The notes beneath the pieces are model-generated. The model had not been told where the DNA came from. It saw only the letters and a list, made by a program, of their open reading frames with translations, and did not search any database. A DNA stretch of 64,000 bases from Eonycteris spelaea (taxonomy: Eukaryota > Chordata > Mammalia > Chiroptera > Pteropodidae), in the NCBI GenBank assembly GCA_003508835.1, contig PUFA01000167.1, positions 1,860,001 through 1,924,000 of the forward strand. Direction: 5' to 3'. Below are positions 1 to 11,719 of the stretch, piece after piece. The translations under genes were made by a program, and so were the position numbers. Position 1 is the first letter of the stretch; each line of letters opens with the position of its first letter.

Positions 1-1279
1 TCCATTTTGAGTTAATTTTGGTGTGCGGTGATAGACAACAGTCTAGTTTCATTCTTTGTAGGTGGCTTTCCAGTTTTCCAGCACCACTTATTGAAGAGAC
101 TTTCCTTTCTCCACTGTATATTTTTGGCAGTTTTGTTGAAAATTATTTACCCATATAAATATGGGTTTATTTCTGGATTCTCGATTCTGTTCCACTGGTT
201 CGTGTGTCTATTTTTCTGCCAATACCATGCTGGTTTTGATTACTGTCACTTTGTAGTAATTTGAAGTCAGGCAGAGTGATGCCTCCAGCCTTGTTCTTTT
301 TCTCAGGATGGCTTTGGCAATTCGGGGTTTTTGTGTTCCATACAAATCTGATGATTTTTTGTTCTATTTCTTTAAAAAATGTTGATGGGATTTTGATGGG
401 GATTGCATTAAATCTGTATAATGCTTTAGGTAAATAGGTCATTTTAACTATGTTGATTCTTCCAATCCAAGAACAGAATATCTTTCCATTTCTTTGTATC
501 TTCTTTGATTTCTTTTAATAGAGTCTTATAGTTTTCATTATATAGGTCTTCACATGTTTTGTTAAATTTATTCCTAGGTATTTTATTCTTTTTGTTGCAA
601 TTGCAAAAGGAATTATTTTTTCCACTTCTTTCTGACACTTCATATTAGAATATAGGAAATGCTATTTTTTTTGAATGTTGATTTTGTATCCAGAGACTTT
701 ACTGTATTTGCTTATTGTTTCTAGTAGTGTTCTTGTGGAGTCTTTAGGGTTTTTATATAGAGAATCATGTCATCCAAATAGTGACAGTTTGACTTCTTCA
801 TTTCCTATTTGGATGCCTTTTATACTTTCTCTTGCCTGATTGCACTTGCTAGGACCTCCAATGTTATATTGAATAACAGTGGTATAGTGGACAGCTTGCC
901 TTGTTCCTGAGCTTAGAGGGAAGGTTTTTAGTTTTTCACCATTAAATATAATTTGGCTAAGGACTTGTCATATATGACCTTTATTATGCTAAGGTACTTT
1001 CTCTATACCAATTTATTAAGTATTTTGATCATAAATGGGTATTGCATCTGTTGAAGGCTTTTTCTGCATCTATTGATATGATCATATGGTTCTTATTTTT
1101 AAATTTGTTTATGTGGTGTATCACATTAATTGATTTGCATATGTTGAACCATCCCTGTGTCCCTGGGATGAAGCCCACTTGATTGTGGTGTATAATCTTT
1201 TTAATATGTTGCTGTATTCAGTTCACTAATATCTTATTTAGGATTTTGCATTTGTGTTCATGAGAGATATCGGTCTGTA

Positions 1280-1317
<38 letters not shown>

Positions 1318-1560
1318 TGTGTGTGAGATCTTTACCAAGTTTTGGTATCAAGGTCATAATGACCTCATAAAATGAGTTGGGAAGTATTGCCTCCCCTTCG
1401 ATTTTTTGGAAGAGTTTGAGGAGAATGGGTGTTAAATCTTTGACTGTTTGGTAGAATTCACTGGTGAAGCCATCTGGTCCTGGACTTTTACTTTTTGGTA
1501 GATTTTTGAGGATTGTTTCAATTTCCATACTGCTGATCATTCTATTTATATTTTCAACTA
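1..1560 (-). mobile_element. L1 LINE ORF2 fragment, antisense, cut by the window edge
   Basis: The reverse strand reads as L1 ORF2 reverse transcriptase. At 1238-1540 it carries the start of the RT domain, with KSPGPDGF and YRPISLMN motifs. At 167-442 it carries the region after the RT core, with [11 protein letters not shown] and GGITLPDF. The gaps and frame changes between these pieces show that it is dead. Its 5' end is near 1560 and its 3' part runs off the left edge. A TG microsatellite has expanded inside it. It is better preserved than the other L1s here, so it is probably among the younger ones. Confidence 0.92.
1282..1326. repeat. (TG)n microsatellite inside L1 ORF2
   Basis: About 20 TG units lie within the reverse transcriptase coding region of the antisense L1, just before its YRPIS motif. 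On the minus strand they read as an in-frame His-Thr repeat. Confidence 0.95.
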
Positions 1561-1829
1561 ATTTTTTTTATGTTTCTATTTCATATTTGGTTATGCTATT
1601 TTAATGTATGCTTTAGGATTTAGCACGCAGCTTTGCCTTATCATAGTCTACCTTTAAATAATATACTATTTCACAGATAATTTCAGAATCTTACAATGTA
1701 TTTCCATTTCTCCTCCCCCTGGACTTTATGCTATTGTGGTCAAAACATTTTACTTCTACATATGTTAAAGTGCCACAACAAATAACATATTATTTAATTT
1801 TGTTTTAGCAACCAGTTAACTTTTAAAAT

Positions 1830-3595
1830 TTATTTTGAAATAATTTTAGACTCACAAAAAAGTTTCAAAAATAGTTCATAGAGTACCAGTGTATCCTTCA
1901 CTCAGCTTCTCAGCATTAAGAATACATAGCCATAATGCATTATTAAAGGCAGGAAATTGACATCAGTAATATTATTAACTAAACTACAGACCGTATACAG
2001 ATTTTATCAATTTTTACAAGCACTGTAGAATTTTTTTGATTGTTGCTGTGTTTTGTTTTTTGTGTTTATAGTTTAATGAATTTTCTACATGAGTGAATTC
2101 ATGTGACCAACACTGTAATCAGGATACAGAACTGTTCTATCACCTTAAAGAAAACCCTTCATTCCCTTTGTGCTACACTTTTATAGTCAAAACCTTCTCT
2201 ATGTAACCCCAGTAACCTCTTATCTGTTCTTCATCACCATGGTTTTGTCATTTCAAGAATATTATATAAATGGAATTGTACAGTATGTAATTTTTGAGTG
2301 ACTTTTTTTCCCCTATGATGCCCTTGAGATACTTCCAAATTGTTGTATGTATCTCAAATTTTTATTAATTTTACTTACTTTTATTTTATTGCTGAGTAGT
2401 TCATTATATAGATGTAACACTGTTTATCCATTTACTGATTGAAGAATATTTGGGTTGTTTGCACATTTTGCCTATTACAAATGTGCTTTGAACATACATG
2501 TATACATTTTTGTGTGAAAATAAAATTTCATTTCTCTAGTGCAGAGGTTTGCAAACTATAGCCTTTAGATTGGCTTCCTATTTTGGTAAATAAAGCTTTA
2601 CTGCAACATAAGCATGCTAATTTGTTCAGATAGTGGCTACTTTTGTGCTACGGTACCAAACTTAAATAGTTGCAACAGAACTCATGGTGCTTAATGGTTA
2701 AGTATTTACTTTTGGTTTCTTTAGAAAGAATTTGATGACCTCTGCTCTAGGATAAATATCTAGGATTGTCAATGCTGGGTCATATGGTAAGTGTGTACTT
2801 AACTTTATTAAGAAATTGCTAAACTGTTTTCCAAGTAGGTGTACATTCCTACCTGAAATACATGAAAATCCACATTCCATCAACATTTGGTATTGTTAGT
2901 ACTTTTAATTTTAGCTATTCTAATAGCATGCTATAGTATCTTAGCGTGGCTTTAGTTTATATTCCTTAGTGGCTAAGGATGTTGAATATCTTTTCATGTG
3001 CTTAATTGCCAATCTATATATCCATCTTGGTGAAGTGTCTATTAAATTTTATTACTTATTTACTTATTTTTATATTGTTTTCCTTTGTTAGATGTGTGAT
3101 TTTTTAAATGTTTCTAGTCTGTTACAGTATATTTCTTTTATTAACAGGTTTTGTAGAGCAAAAGTTTTATTTTGATGAAATCCAATTTGTGGATTTTTTT
3201 TCTTTATGAACATTAAGCTTTTGGTGATATGTCTAAGGACTCTTCACCTAACTCTAGGTCGTGAAGATTTTCAATAATTAAAAAAAATTATTGTTTTACA
3301 TTTAGATCTATAGTCTATTTTGAGTTAATTTTTTGTTGTAAGGTATGAGGTGTGAAGAGAAAAATTTTCTTGGGTAAGAACATCCACCTGCACTAATCAT
3401 TAGTTGAAAGACTCTTTGTTGAACTGCTTTTGCACCTTTATTAAAAATTCTTGGCTGTGTATCTGTGCGGGTCTGTTTATGAGCACTATATTCTGTCTCA
3501 TGGATCTTCGTGTTTATCCCTCTACCAACGCACACTGTACTATTTTCTGACCTTACTAAATTCCCATATTGGTTCATTGTTTTTTTTTTTTTTTT
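1830..3595 (-). mobile_element. Older L1M element, antisense (3' UTR and end of ORF2), split by a hAT insertion
   Basis: From left to right the sequence follows the reverse of an L1M 3' UTR (1830-2150), the end of ORF2 (2230-2540), and further ORF2 after an interruption (2745-3595). Recognisable pieces include the wording of the 'ggaattgtacagtatgtaa', 'ctgggtcatatggtaag' and 'attttgagttaatttttt' blocks typical of antisense L1. Numerous stops make it a relic. The hAT element at 2542-2744 interrupts it at 'ttctct'. Confidence 0.85.
2542..2744 (-). mobile_element. MER20-like hAT-Charlie nonautonomous DNA transposon
   Basis: The ends match the hAT pattern (CAGAGGTTTGCAAAC at the left, GACCTCTG at the right), and the middle carries the 'aataaagctttactgcaaca' type segment characteristic of MER20. 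It sits inside an L1M and is flanked by ctctagtg and ctctagga, an 8-bp target duplication with two differences. The family name is from recall. The length, about 203 bp, fits a full-length copy. Confidence 0.75.
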
Positions 3596-3639
3596 AGATT
3601 TCTTGGTACCTTTTATGTATATAATAATATTACTTGTAA

Positions 3640-4750
3640 ATAGGTACAGTTATAACTCAAATTTTATGTTTTAAAGTGATTTAAATATTTTTTAAAAGTT
3701 TTTTATATCTACCTATAAAGTAACCTCTTCTAGATCAATTCATTCCTCCTTGTGATCAGATTTCCATGTAAGAATACTTTCTGCTAGTAATCTTTGTTTA
3801 ATATTTCTTTTCATGTAGGTCTCTTTATAGTGCATCTTGTCAAATTTTTTGTGTATCTTCAAAAGTACTTTATGTTCCTTTTTAAATATATTTTTTACTG
3901 GACATAAAATTCTAAGTTGACAGTTTTTTTTCTTTCAATTATTTAAACATTTTGCTCTACTGTCTTCTGGTAGGTCACCTGTCGTTCTTATTGTTTCCAT
4001 CTAAGTAGTGCCTTTTTTCTCCAGCCGCTTCTGAAGATTTTTCTCTTTATCATGGCCTTTAAGCAACTTGATTATGATATACCTTGGTGTAGTTTTCTTT
4101 CTTTATGATCTGTCAGTTTATATTCTTAGTCAATTTGGCAAAATTTTGGTCATTATTCAAATAGTTTTTCTATTTTCTTCTTTCTTGTTTGGAGACTCCA
4201 TTTACATATTTATATTACTTGAATTTGTCCCCAAGTTCACCTGATCATCTTTTCTTTCTCATTTTTTATTTTAAATAGTTTCTATTGCTCTTTCTTTATA
4301 TTCACTAATGTTTTTTCTGCTATGTGTAATATGCTCTTAATTTTTATTCTGTGTATTTTTCATCTTAGACATTGTGGTTTTCATTTAAGTTTGATTTGCA
4401 TATTTTTAATATCTTAAATTCCCTTATCTTCATAATTTTTACCATGTTCAATCTTTTATATTCTCAAATATATGGAATAGAATTATAATATCTTTTAATA
4501 ACCTTATCTTCTAATTTTGTAATTTGTTTATTTGGGGGTAAGCTTTGATAAAGTTTTTTGCTCACTAAGTGTTCTATTTTCCCTTTTCTTTGCATGCCTA
4601 TTAATCTTTGATTGGAGGCCAACACTATCAATCTTACTTAGTGCTGTATATTTTTGCATTCTGTAAACCTGTGATTTGTTCTGAGACACAGATGAGTTAC
4701 TTGTAAACAGTTCACTCCTTAAGGTCTTGCTTTTAAAGCATTTTTAAAAA
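3640..4750 (-). mobile_element. Antisense L1/HAL1-type relic covering the ORF1 region
   Basis: The reverse complement resembles the ORF1 C-terminal half of old L1 or HAL1 elements. The stretch near 4060-4095 reverses to codons for a TPRYIII-like motif (ORF1 'TPRHIII'), and the part around 3900-3990 matches the sequence downstream of it. It is heavily decayed and AT-rich, with vague borders. It adjoins the ORF2-containing L1M on its left and may belong to the same insertion. Confidence 0.55.
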
Positions 4751-4939
4751 GAGGACCAGAATATTTATTTTGGGTCTAATTTTTTTGGGGTCTAATACCA
4801 CTATAGAGGTCAAATACTTTTGAGTCCCTTACCTGATCCTCATTGTTTCTACACAGGGTAGTAAATTGAAGGATTTAGTGATTATGTGTGGCATTTTAGC
4901 TTTGTCTATCAATTACAATATCTTTTAAACTCTTGAAAA

Positions 4940-5062
4940 TTATTTTTATTTTTTATTTTTCAGTTGTAGTTGACATAAAAATATTATATTAGTTTCAAGT
5001 GTACAACATAGTGATTATACATTTCTATAGCTTTTTAAGTTATGTTGTATATTATGATTATC
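4940..5062 (-). mobile_element. Short antisense L1 3' UTR fragment
   Basis: It carries the block ttagtttcaagtgtacaac followed by catagtgattatacattt, a common antisense L1 3' UTR signature in mammals. No ORF2 sequence is attached. Confidence 0.55.
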
Positions 5063-5064
5063 TT

Positions 5065-6130
5065 TCTCTTAGATTTGTTGCTTATTTTGCCCTTGTAGAA
5101 ACTTTTAAAATTTGAGATGATTTTTCTTCCTTAGGAAAGATAGCATAGTCGTTCTAGCTATTATTGCTTTATTCCATGCACCTAAGACATTGAAATTAGG
5201 TAGATAATTGTCAGGGAACCTGAGTCAAAAGTTGTAATAATCTTCATTATTTAGTTACTTTTTGGAATTTGGGGTTTCTTTTGATTTTCCTGACTCTCCA
5301 TCTTTAATAAAAGTAAACCATTACTCATTAAGTTATCATCATTTAAAATTAAATTTCTTAAATATAAAGTAAGTGATTCTAGGCCTTTGAAATTTTCACT
5401 TCAGAATTTAAAATTTTTAAAAATATCTTAAGTCACAAACATTTTTTAATACTGTTTTAAGTTATTGCACAGAAAAAATTTTAAAATTAGTCATACTTTG
5501 ACAAATAGGTTTTCTGAAGCTATAAGTTAATTAAATTCTTCAGTTAATTATTTTCTTAAATAAGCTTTTTAAAAAAAGTTTCTAAAAGCAACCTGTTTAT
5601 CATGAAATTTATCCAAGAATTAGAGTTTCATTAGTATTACTATCCTGAAGTTATAAGTAAAAAAACCAGTTGAGAAAATCAGTAGAATCCAAAGTCAAAT
5701 GGTGGTGGTGATGATGATAATGATGGTAATGATGACACATACTTCTCTGTTATTAAGAAAAATTGGTGAAATAATGGCTAATTAACTGATCTTAAAACTC
5801 AGTACTTTTTAAATGAATGTAGAACAGAAATATTCACTTTTTATAAATAAATCACAACTAATATAATAATAGGCCATGTAGGATATTTCAGTGGGTAAGT
5901 TTGGAAATGATGTAATGTAAATAATGTAACATAGCTGTGTACACCTCCTCAAACAAAACAAAACCAGAATTTTAGGAAGTTTGCAGAGGGAGGAATACTA
6001 TTCAAATGTCGTTAAAACTCTTATATACTTTTGAATGGCTATACTTTAAAATATCACTATTAAGACAGTTTATAGCCACAAGAATCCTAATGTGCACTCT
6101 GGACTTTTATTCTCCCACTGCCTGGTAGTG
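5065..6130. other. AT-rich intron sequence; small (GRT)n repeat at 5699-5736
   Basis: Nothing is recognised apart from a short imperfect trinucleotide run (ggtggtggtgatgatgat) and scattered A/T runs. Confidence 0.5.
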
Positions 6131-6139
6131 ATGAACATG

Positions 6140-6440
6140 TAACCTGACTACCTGATTTGAATCTCACCCCGGTAACGTACTAGTTGTGAGATTATGGGCA
6201 GTTTATTCAATTGTTTTGTTCTCAGCTTTTCTTTTATAATTTGGAAAATATACTCAATTCCTGAATCACAGGGTTGTTTTTAGATTAATTAATTAGTGTA
6301 TAGGAGTGTGTGTATATTTTTCTAGGACAGCCCTTTCTTATAATAGGCACTTTATAGCATTTGTTGTTATCATTTACTTGAGTGTCTCTTCCTTTGTACA
6401 CTAAAATCTCTGAGGACAGTGACCATGTCTTAAGTGAATG
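6140..6440 (+). mobile_element. MIR-like SINE and short L2-like tail
   Basis: The order of blocks (gatttgaatctcaccc, then 'ttgtgagattatgggca', then 'cacagggttgttttt') follows the MIR core. It is followed at 6390-6440 by an L2-type 'ctctgaggacagtgaccatgtct' phrase. Both are very diverged. Confidence 0.6.
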
Positions 6441-7520
6441 TGAAATTCCAGCAAATTCAGAAATTTTGTAGATGGATTTTTTTTTTTTGAGAGAAAATGT
6501 ACTATTGTAAAAAGAACTTAAAATCTTGACTTGAGTCTTGAATGTATTTCTAATTAAATGATTTCAGCAAATCATTTATCTTTATTTTTATAATGAAAAA
6601 GACTTAGTTTAAATAGGCTAATAATGCTAACTCACAGGCTTTTATGATTGTGGGTGCTAAAATGTGTATGCAAATGCTTTGTTAACTGATTGATAATACT
6701 ACAAGGCCTGTCCAAAGAGGCCACTGGGTTGATGCCTTGTATTCAGAGGGTCTCAAGAATATACTTCTGATGTTCTCTGTAAATAACTTTATACACATGG
6801 TCATCGCAGACATTTTTTTATACAGTTTAAAATGTATTTCATTCAACTGCTACTGTTCGAAGTACACTATGAGTATCATCAATTTTAAATATGTCAATAT
6901 AGTTTTTATAACCTTGTTTTGACTTTTATTATATTTGAAGGCTGAAACATTGGGAATGGCTTGGATCTCCTTTAACCTTAAAGAAACTTTGTTAAACAAG
7001 TTTGTTATTATTATGCTGTATACTTTATCAAATATAAGTTTACTGTGGATCCAGAGCTTCCTGTTTTCTTTTGTTGTGTTTTTTAGTAACATAACATACA
7101 GTAATTAAAATTGGCCACATAGTAAATAATTTTTATTCAAAACCAGATGCATTCTAACAAAATAATTTTTAAAGAAGATACACCATTGTAATTATTAAAG
7201 ACTAATGCTTTATTTGTGCAACTCCTGGAGAGAATGTGATATTTCTGACTATAAATGTTCCAAAATAGTAGGGATATGCCTGTAGTGACTATAACCTTAA
7301 TGGTGGGTTAAAATGACAATTTCCTGATTTATTATGTTCTTGATCACTTATATCTTTTGCTAGCTGTCTTTTCTGGCCCTTTAATTTTAAACTCATAGAA
7401 ATGTGACAAAATAGTAGAGAATTCCTGTATTCCTATTTACAGAATCATAGTACAATTATTGAAATTACGAAATTAATACTGACACAGTAATCTACAGATC
7501 TTATTTGAATTTCAGCATTT
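6440..7520. other. Intron sequence with nothing recognised
   Basis: AT-rich DNA. Two open frames of 61 and 80 codons occur on opposite strands but show no family features. Confidence 0.45.
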
Positions 7521-7524
7521 TCCC

Positions 7525-7905
7525 CACTGTTGTAGTCTCTTCTGTCTTATTTAACAAAAATACATAGATTAGGTGGTTTACACAATATGAATTTATTTCT
7601 CGCAGTTCTGCAGGATAGGAAAAATCAAGATTTCGGGCTCAGCAGATTCAGTCCTCAGTGAGGGCCTCCTTCCTGACTTTTCGTCAGCTGCCTTCTTGCT
7701 GTTTTCCCATGTGGTGGTGAGAGTGAGCACGGATCTCTTCCTCTTATAAGTATACTAATTCCATCATTGGGGGGCCACCTTGTGAACTCATCTCAACCAA
7801 ATTACTTCCCAAAGGCCCCGCCTCCAAATACACCCCACTTTAGGTGGGAATAGGGCTTCAACAATGAATTCTGAGGTGACAGAAACATTGAGTCTGTAAT
7901 GTCCA
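7525..7905 (-). mobile_element. MLT1/MST-like MaLR LTR, antisense
   Basis: Read in reverse, it has the full MaLR LTR plan. The + strand shows 'gtggtttacacaatatgaatttatttctcgcagttctgcagg', 'gtgagggcctccttcctgac' and 'cccaaaggccccgcctccaa' type blocks in the expected order. It appears to be a solo LTR, as no internal region was seen. Confidence 0.75.
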
Positions 7906-7969
7906 CTAAAGTACTTTTTCTGGTCCAGAATACCATTTAGTGTCTCACATTACTTTTGATGGGTCTTTT

Positions 7970-8760
7970 ATCTCTTATAATTTGTGAAAGTTCCTCAGTG
8001 TGTCTTTGATGACTTTGTATAAATGAGTATATATATTTCCTTCTTTTTTATATGTAGGATAGTACACTATAAAGACTTTATTTTTTTTTTGCATTTTGAT
8101 TTTTTTCACATAAGAACTTACACTGAAAATCACTCCGTGCCAGTTCATAAAAATTTTCTTCTTTTTTTTTTTTACAGTGTTTCATACTCTGCTGTATGGG
8201 TATATCAATTTTTCAAGCACTCGCCTATGAATGAGCATTTAAGTTGTTTCCAGTATTTTTGCAATTCAAACAATGCTGTAATGAATTTTCTATGTACTTA
8301 TTATAGTGCTGGAGGTTTATACTCAGGGTAAAATTCCTAGTTGTATGATTGCTACAAAAAATAGGTCCATATATTATTTTCTTAGATATTTCCAAAATTT
8401 TCCCTTTAGCAGAATTGCACCAATTTGCTTTTACCATCGGCAACATAGGAAATTGTCTAGATCCCACAGTCTCACTAACAGAATATGCTGTTTATACTTT
8501 TTAATTTTCTCCAATCTTATAGGCCGTGAAAATGGTAAACCCAGTGTTATTTTTTCATTTCTCTAATTCTGAATGAATTTGAAAACACCTTTTCATATTT
8601 TTAAGGATGTTTTTTACTTTTTTTTTTTTTGGTCTATCATCTGTTCATATCTTTTTTTTTATTTTCTTCTTTTTGGTTTTTGGTCACTGTCCTTTCAGAT
8701 TTTACGACTTCTTTATATATCAGAGGCATTAGCCCTTCGTGTGGGTATTACTTATTTTAA
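7970..8760 (-). mobile_element. Old antisense L1M 3'-region relic
   Basis: It follows the antisense L1 order: 'gttgtttccagtatttttgcaa', 'caatgctgtaatgaa', 'taaaattcctagttgtatga', 'ttgcaccaatttgctttt', then the block before 'ttctgttcatat'. The copy is highly diverged with several T runs. Confidence 0.65.
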
Positions 8761-9189
8761 AGTGTTACAATGAGATTTATTCAGTCAGTATGCTTCTTTG
8801 GTGTTAAACTTCCCAAAATACTAATTTGGAACAGGTTAGGTCTCAAATATTCTGGATAAATATCTTTATACTGAAAAAAAAAAAAGATCTTTTAATTTCT
8901 TTGTGACTGAAAATGAATCAGACATTTTGGTCATTTATGTTTGGTTCTCATTATTCTCTAAATATCTTTTTGTACATGTTCCCATGGAAAGTGCCTGTTT
9001 TTGTGCCCTCGTAGAAATGCCTTATCCTTCAAGAAGTTTTCATTTACCTTTTCCTTCTATTTACAACTATAATTGCCTTTCTTGCTTTTCCTATAGGTTT
9101 TCTATATTTTATAACTACATTTAACTTTAGTTGTGTTCAGCTACTATAGCTGTCTAAGGTTGGACCTTGTAATTGTTATGTTACTCCTG

Positions 9190-9420
9190 TACTGTGCTTA
9201 AATAATGAGAAAGACCACTATGTGCCATACATTATGCTACATGCAACCCTGATGATATTCTGAAATAAGTCCCGTTATTATCTCAGTGTTATGGATGAGG
9301 AAACTAACACTCAGTGATAGATAACTTATCCAAAGCCAAATAGCTAGCAAGTGGCAGGGCTGGGATTGAACACAGGTGGTTGGACTTCAAAGCATGGGTC
9401 TAATTATCATGCTATATATA
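9190..9420 (-). mobile_element. MIR SINE, antisense
   Basis: It contains ggatgaggaaactaacactc, then 'ccaaagccaaatagctagcaagtggcagggctgggattgaacacagg', the reverse of the MIR core, in one continuous block. Confidence 0.85.
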
Positions 9421-9424
9421 ATAT

Positions 9425-10440
9425 CGCTTACTTTTGTATGTAGTTAATATGCTCATACTTTTATTGAATTAGTTTATTAAAGTTATGTGTCATTCACGCT
9501 ATTTCAGTTGTAAGGTTGGGAGGACCTTGGCTGAAGGAGCAGCAGTAAAAAAAACAGTCGTGGCAAGACAAATTGTACATCCAGAGCAGTCAGTATACAC
9601 TAAGCTATTGTTGGCAAATTTCTTAGGCTCTTGGAAGCTTTGTCAGGGTAAGCTTCCTTGTTTTCTGAGACTTAATTCTTAATTCTGATACATTGGCAAA
9701 GTGGCTACTGGTTAGATGAAATCCCAGAGACACCTCTTTCCTTTGTATATTGTTTCACGGTTGTTATTCAGAGATTCAGCTATGATTTTATTTTTATTTC
9801 TAAGTGCTAGATGTTAGTATTAAAATTTCCTTTAGAAAATTACTTGTTTAAATAATTTTCATAAATTCTTGCTTAGCATAAATGTTTTTCAGTGGGTTTC
9901 TTTGTCAATTTGGTATACAATACTTATGACACCAATTTTGATTATAAGCTAATCTTTTTATACTTGATGCCACTTCAATATAGAGATTTGAATAGTTAGC
10001 ATTAATAGAATACTTTAAATGAAAAGTGATAAATATTTTGTGCATTATTTTATAAGCTCCTTATAACCTTATGGAATGGGTATGATTATTTGTTAGGGTG
10101 ATTCAAAGATAAAATGATTTACCAAAGTCCTATTCCAGTGCTGTTTCGATATTTGAAGAATCAGTTTTGTTAGTATTGTTTTTTAAACCAACCATTATAC
10201 CATAAATACTTAGGTATAGCAAAGTCTGTTTTACTTATAAATAAAGTGAAAATAGAGAAATGTAGTATTAAATTGCTAAATTACTTAATTTTAAAAGGTA
10301 TTCACTACTTTAAATTACAAGTTCACCCAATATGATTAAATTAATATGAAAAATGGCTGCTAAAAGCAAAATTCTAATATTGTATTGTAGGATTGATATT
10401 TACCATTTCTCTTGCTTCTTATTTTTTCCTTTGATCCATA
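9425..10440. other. Intron sequence with nothing recognised
   Basis: AT-rich sequence. A 65-codon frame at 9485-9682 has no recognisable features. Confidence 0.45.
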
Positions 10441-10869
10441 TTTCTCTCTGTTATCTTTTCCTTTCAGCCTGAAGAAGTTCCTCTAGCATTTTTGTAGTTT
10501 TAGGTTTGCTGGCAATGAATCTCTTAAGTTTTATCTTATCCAAATTTCCTTTGTTTTGCTTTCAGTCTTAAAGAATCTTCTTTTGAAAAGAGGAATCTGG
10601 ATTGACATTTTTTTGTTGTTTGTTTTAGAAATTTCTATATGTTAATTTCCTGTTTTTCATCTTTGTTGTTTCCTATGAGAAATTAGAGTTCATTTGAATT
10701 ATTGTTCTCCTGTATATAATATTTTTCTTGGCTGCTTTTAATATTTTGTCTTTATCTTTGGTTTTAACAATTTGGCCATGATATGCCTAGGAGTAGGTTT
10801 TTTGAGTTTCTTGAATCTGTAAATTTTATGTCTTTCACTAAAATTTGAAAATTCTTAGCTATTATTTCA

Positions 10870-10966
10870 TAAATATGTGTGCATATATATGCATATACAT
10901 GTTTATATATATGTATATGTGTGTGTGTGTTTGTGTTTGTATATATACACACACACACAGACACTC
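10870..10966. repeat. Alternating (TATG/TG/CA)n simple repeat
   Basis: Alternating purine-pyrimidine sequence in which a TG run is followed by a CA run, giving partial self-complementarity. Confidence 0.85.
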
Positions 10967-11440
10967 CCATTCTCTCCTTTCCTTATGAGACTTCAATTAA
11001 AAGATTCTGAGGCTCTATTCATTTTTAAAAATTCTTTCTCTCTCTCATATATTAGATCATTTTTATTGACCTTTCTGTAGTGCATTATCTCTCTTTCCAT
11101 CTCAATCCAATGATTTTTAAAAATCTGATATTTTTTTATTTCTAATATTTTCACTTGGTTTTTATAACTTTTATTTCTCCTCTGAGCTGTTCTATTTTTT
11201 TCATTTATTGTGATCATATTTTACTTTAAATCCTTGGTTATAGTTATCTGATTTAGCTGATTTAAAATCCTTGTCTGCTAATTCCATCATGTGGATAAAT
11301 TTATGTCAGTCTCCATCGGTAGTATGGGTTATAGCTTTAATGTGTTTTTGTTTTTTCATTATTGAGAACTTTCAGATTTTGTCCTGGGCATTTGTGAATG
11401 ATATATTTTAGAAAATGGATATTGTTAGACTCATTTTTAA

Positions 11441-11715
11441 GATTTTTTTTTGTCCGTTTGTTTTTGAAAGCAGTTAACTTGGCTGTACCCCAATTTCAAA
11501 TTCTGTTTCTCATGTTGTGTATGTTAGCTGAAATATCAGGTCAGTTCTTTTTACCTTAGGAGGGGTGAAGAGTATTGATTTTTTTAATGTCCATTTTGTT
11601 TTTTTTAGTCACTTAACTTGGCTGTAACCAAACTTAAAATTCTCTTCCTTGTGTCGTGGGTGTTAGCTGAAATATCAGGTCAATTAATTTAAACTTAGGA
11701 GGGCTGCTAGGAGTC
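11441..11715 (+). repeat. Two-copy tandem duplication, about 139-bp unit
   Basis: Copy one (11441-11576) and copy two (11577-11715) share gttagctgaaatatcaggtc exactly, at 11523 and 11662. They also share ttaacttggctgta at 11474 and 11613, and 'cttaggagg' near their ends. The offset is a constant 139 bp apart from a small indel at the start. The copies have diverged by roughly a fifth, so the duplication is old. Confidence 0.85.
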
Positions 11716-11719
11716 TGTC

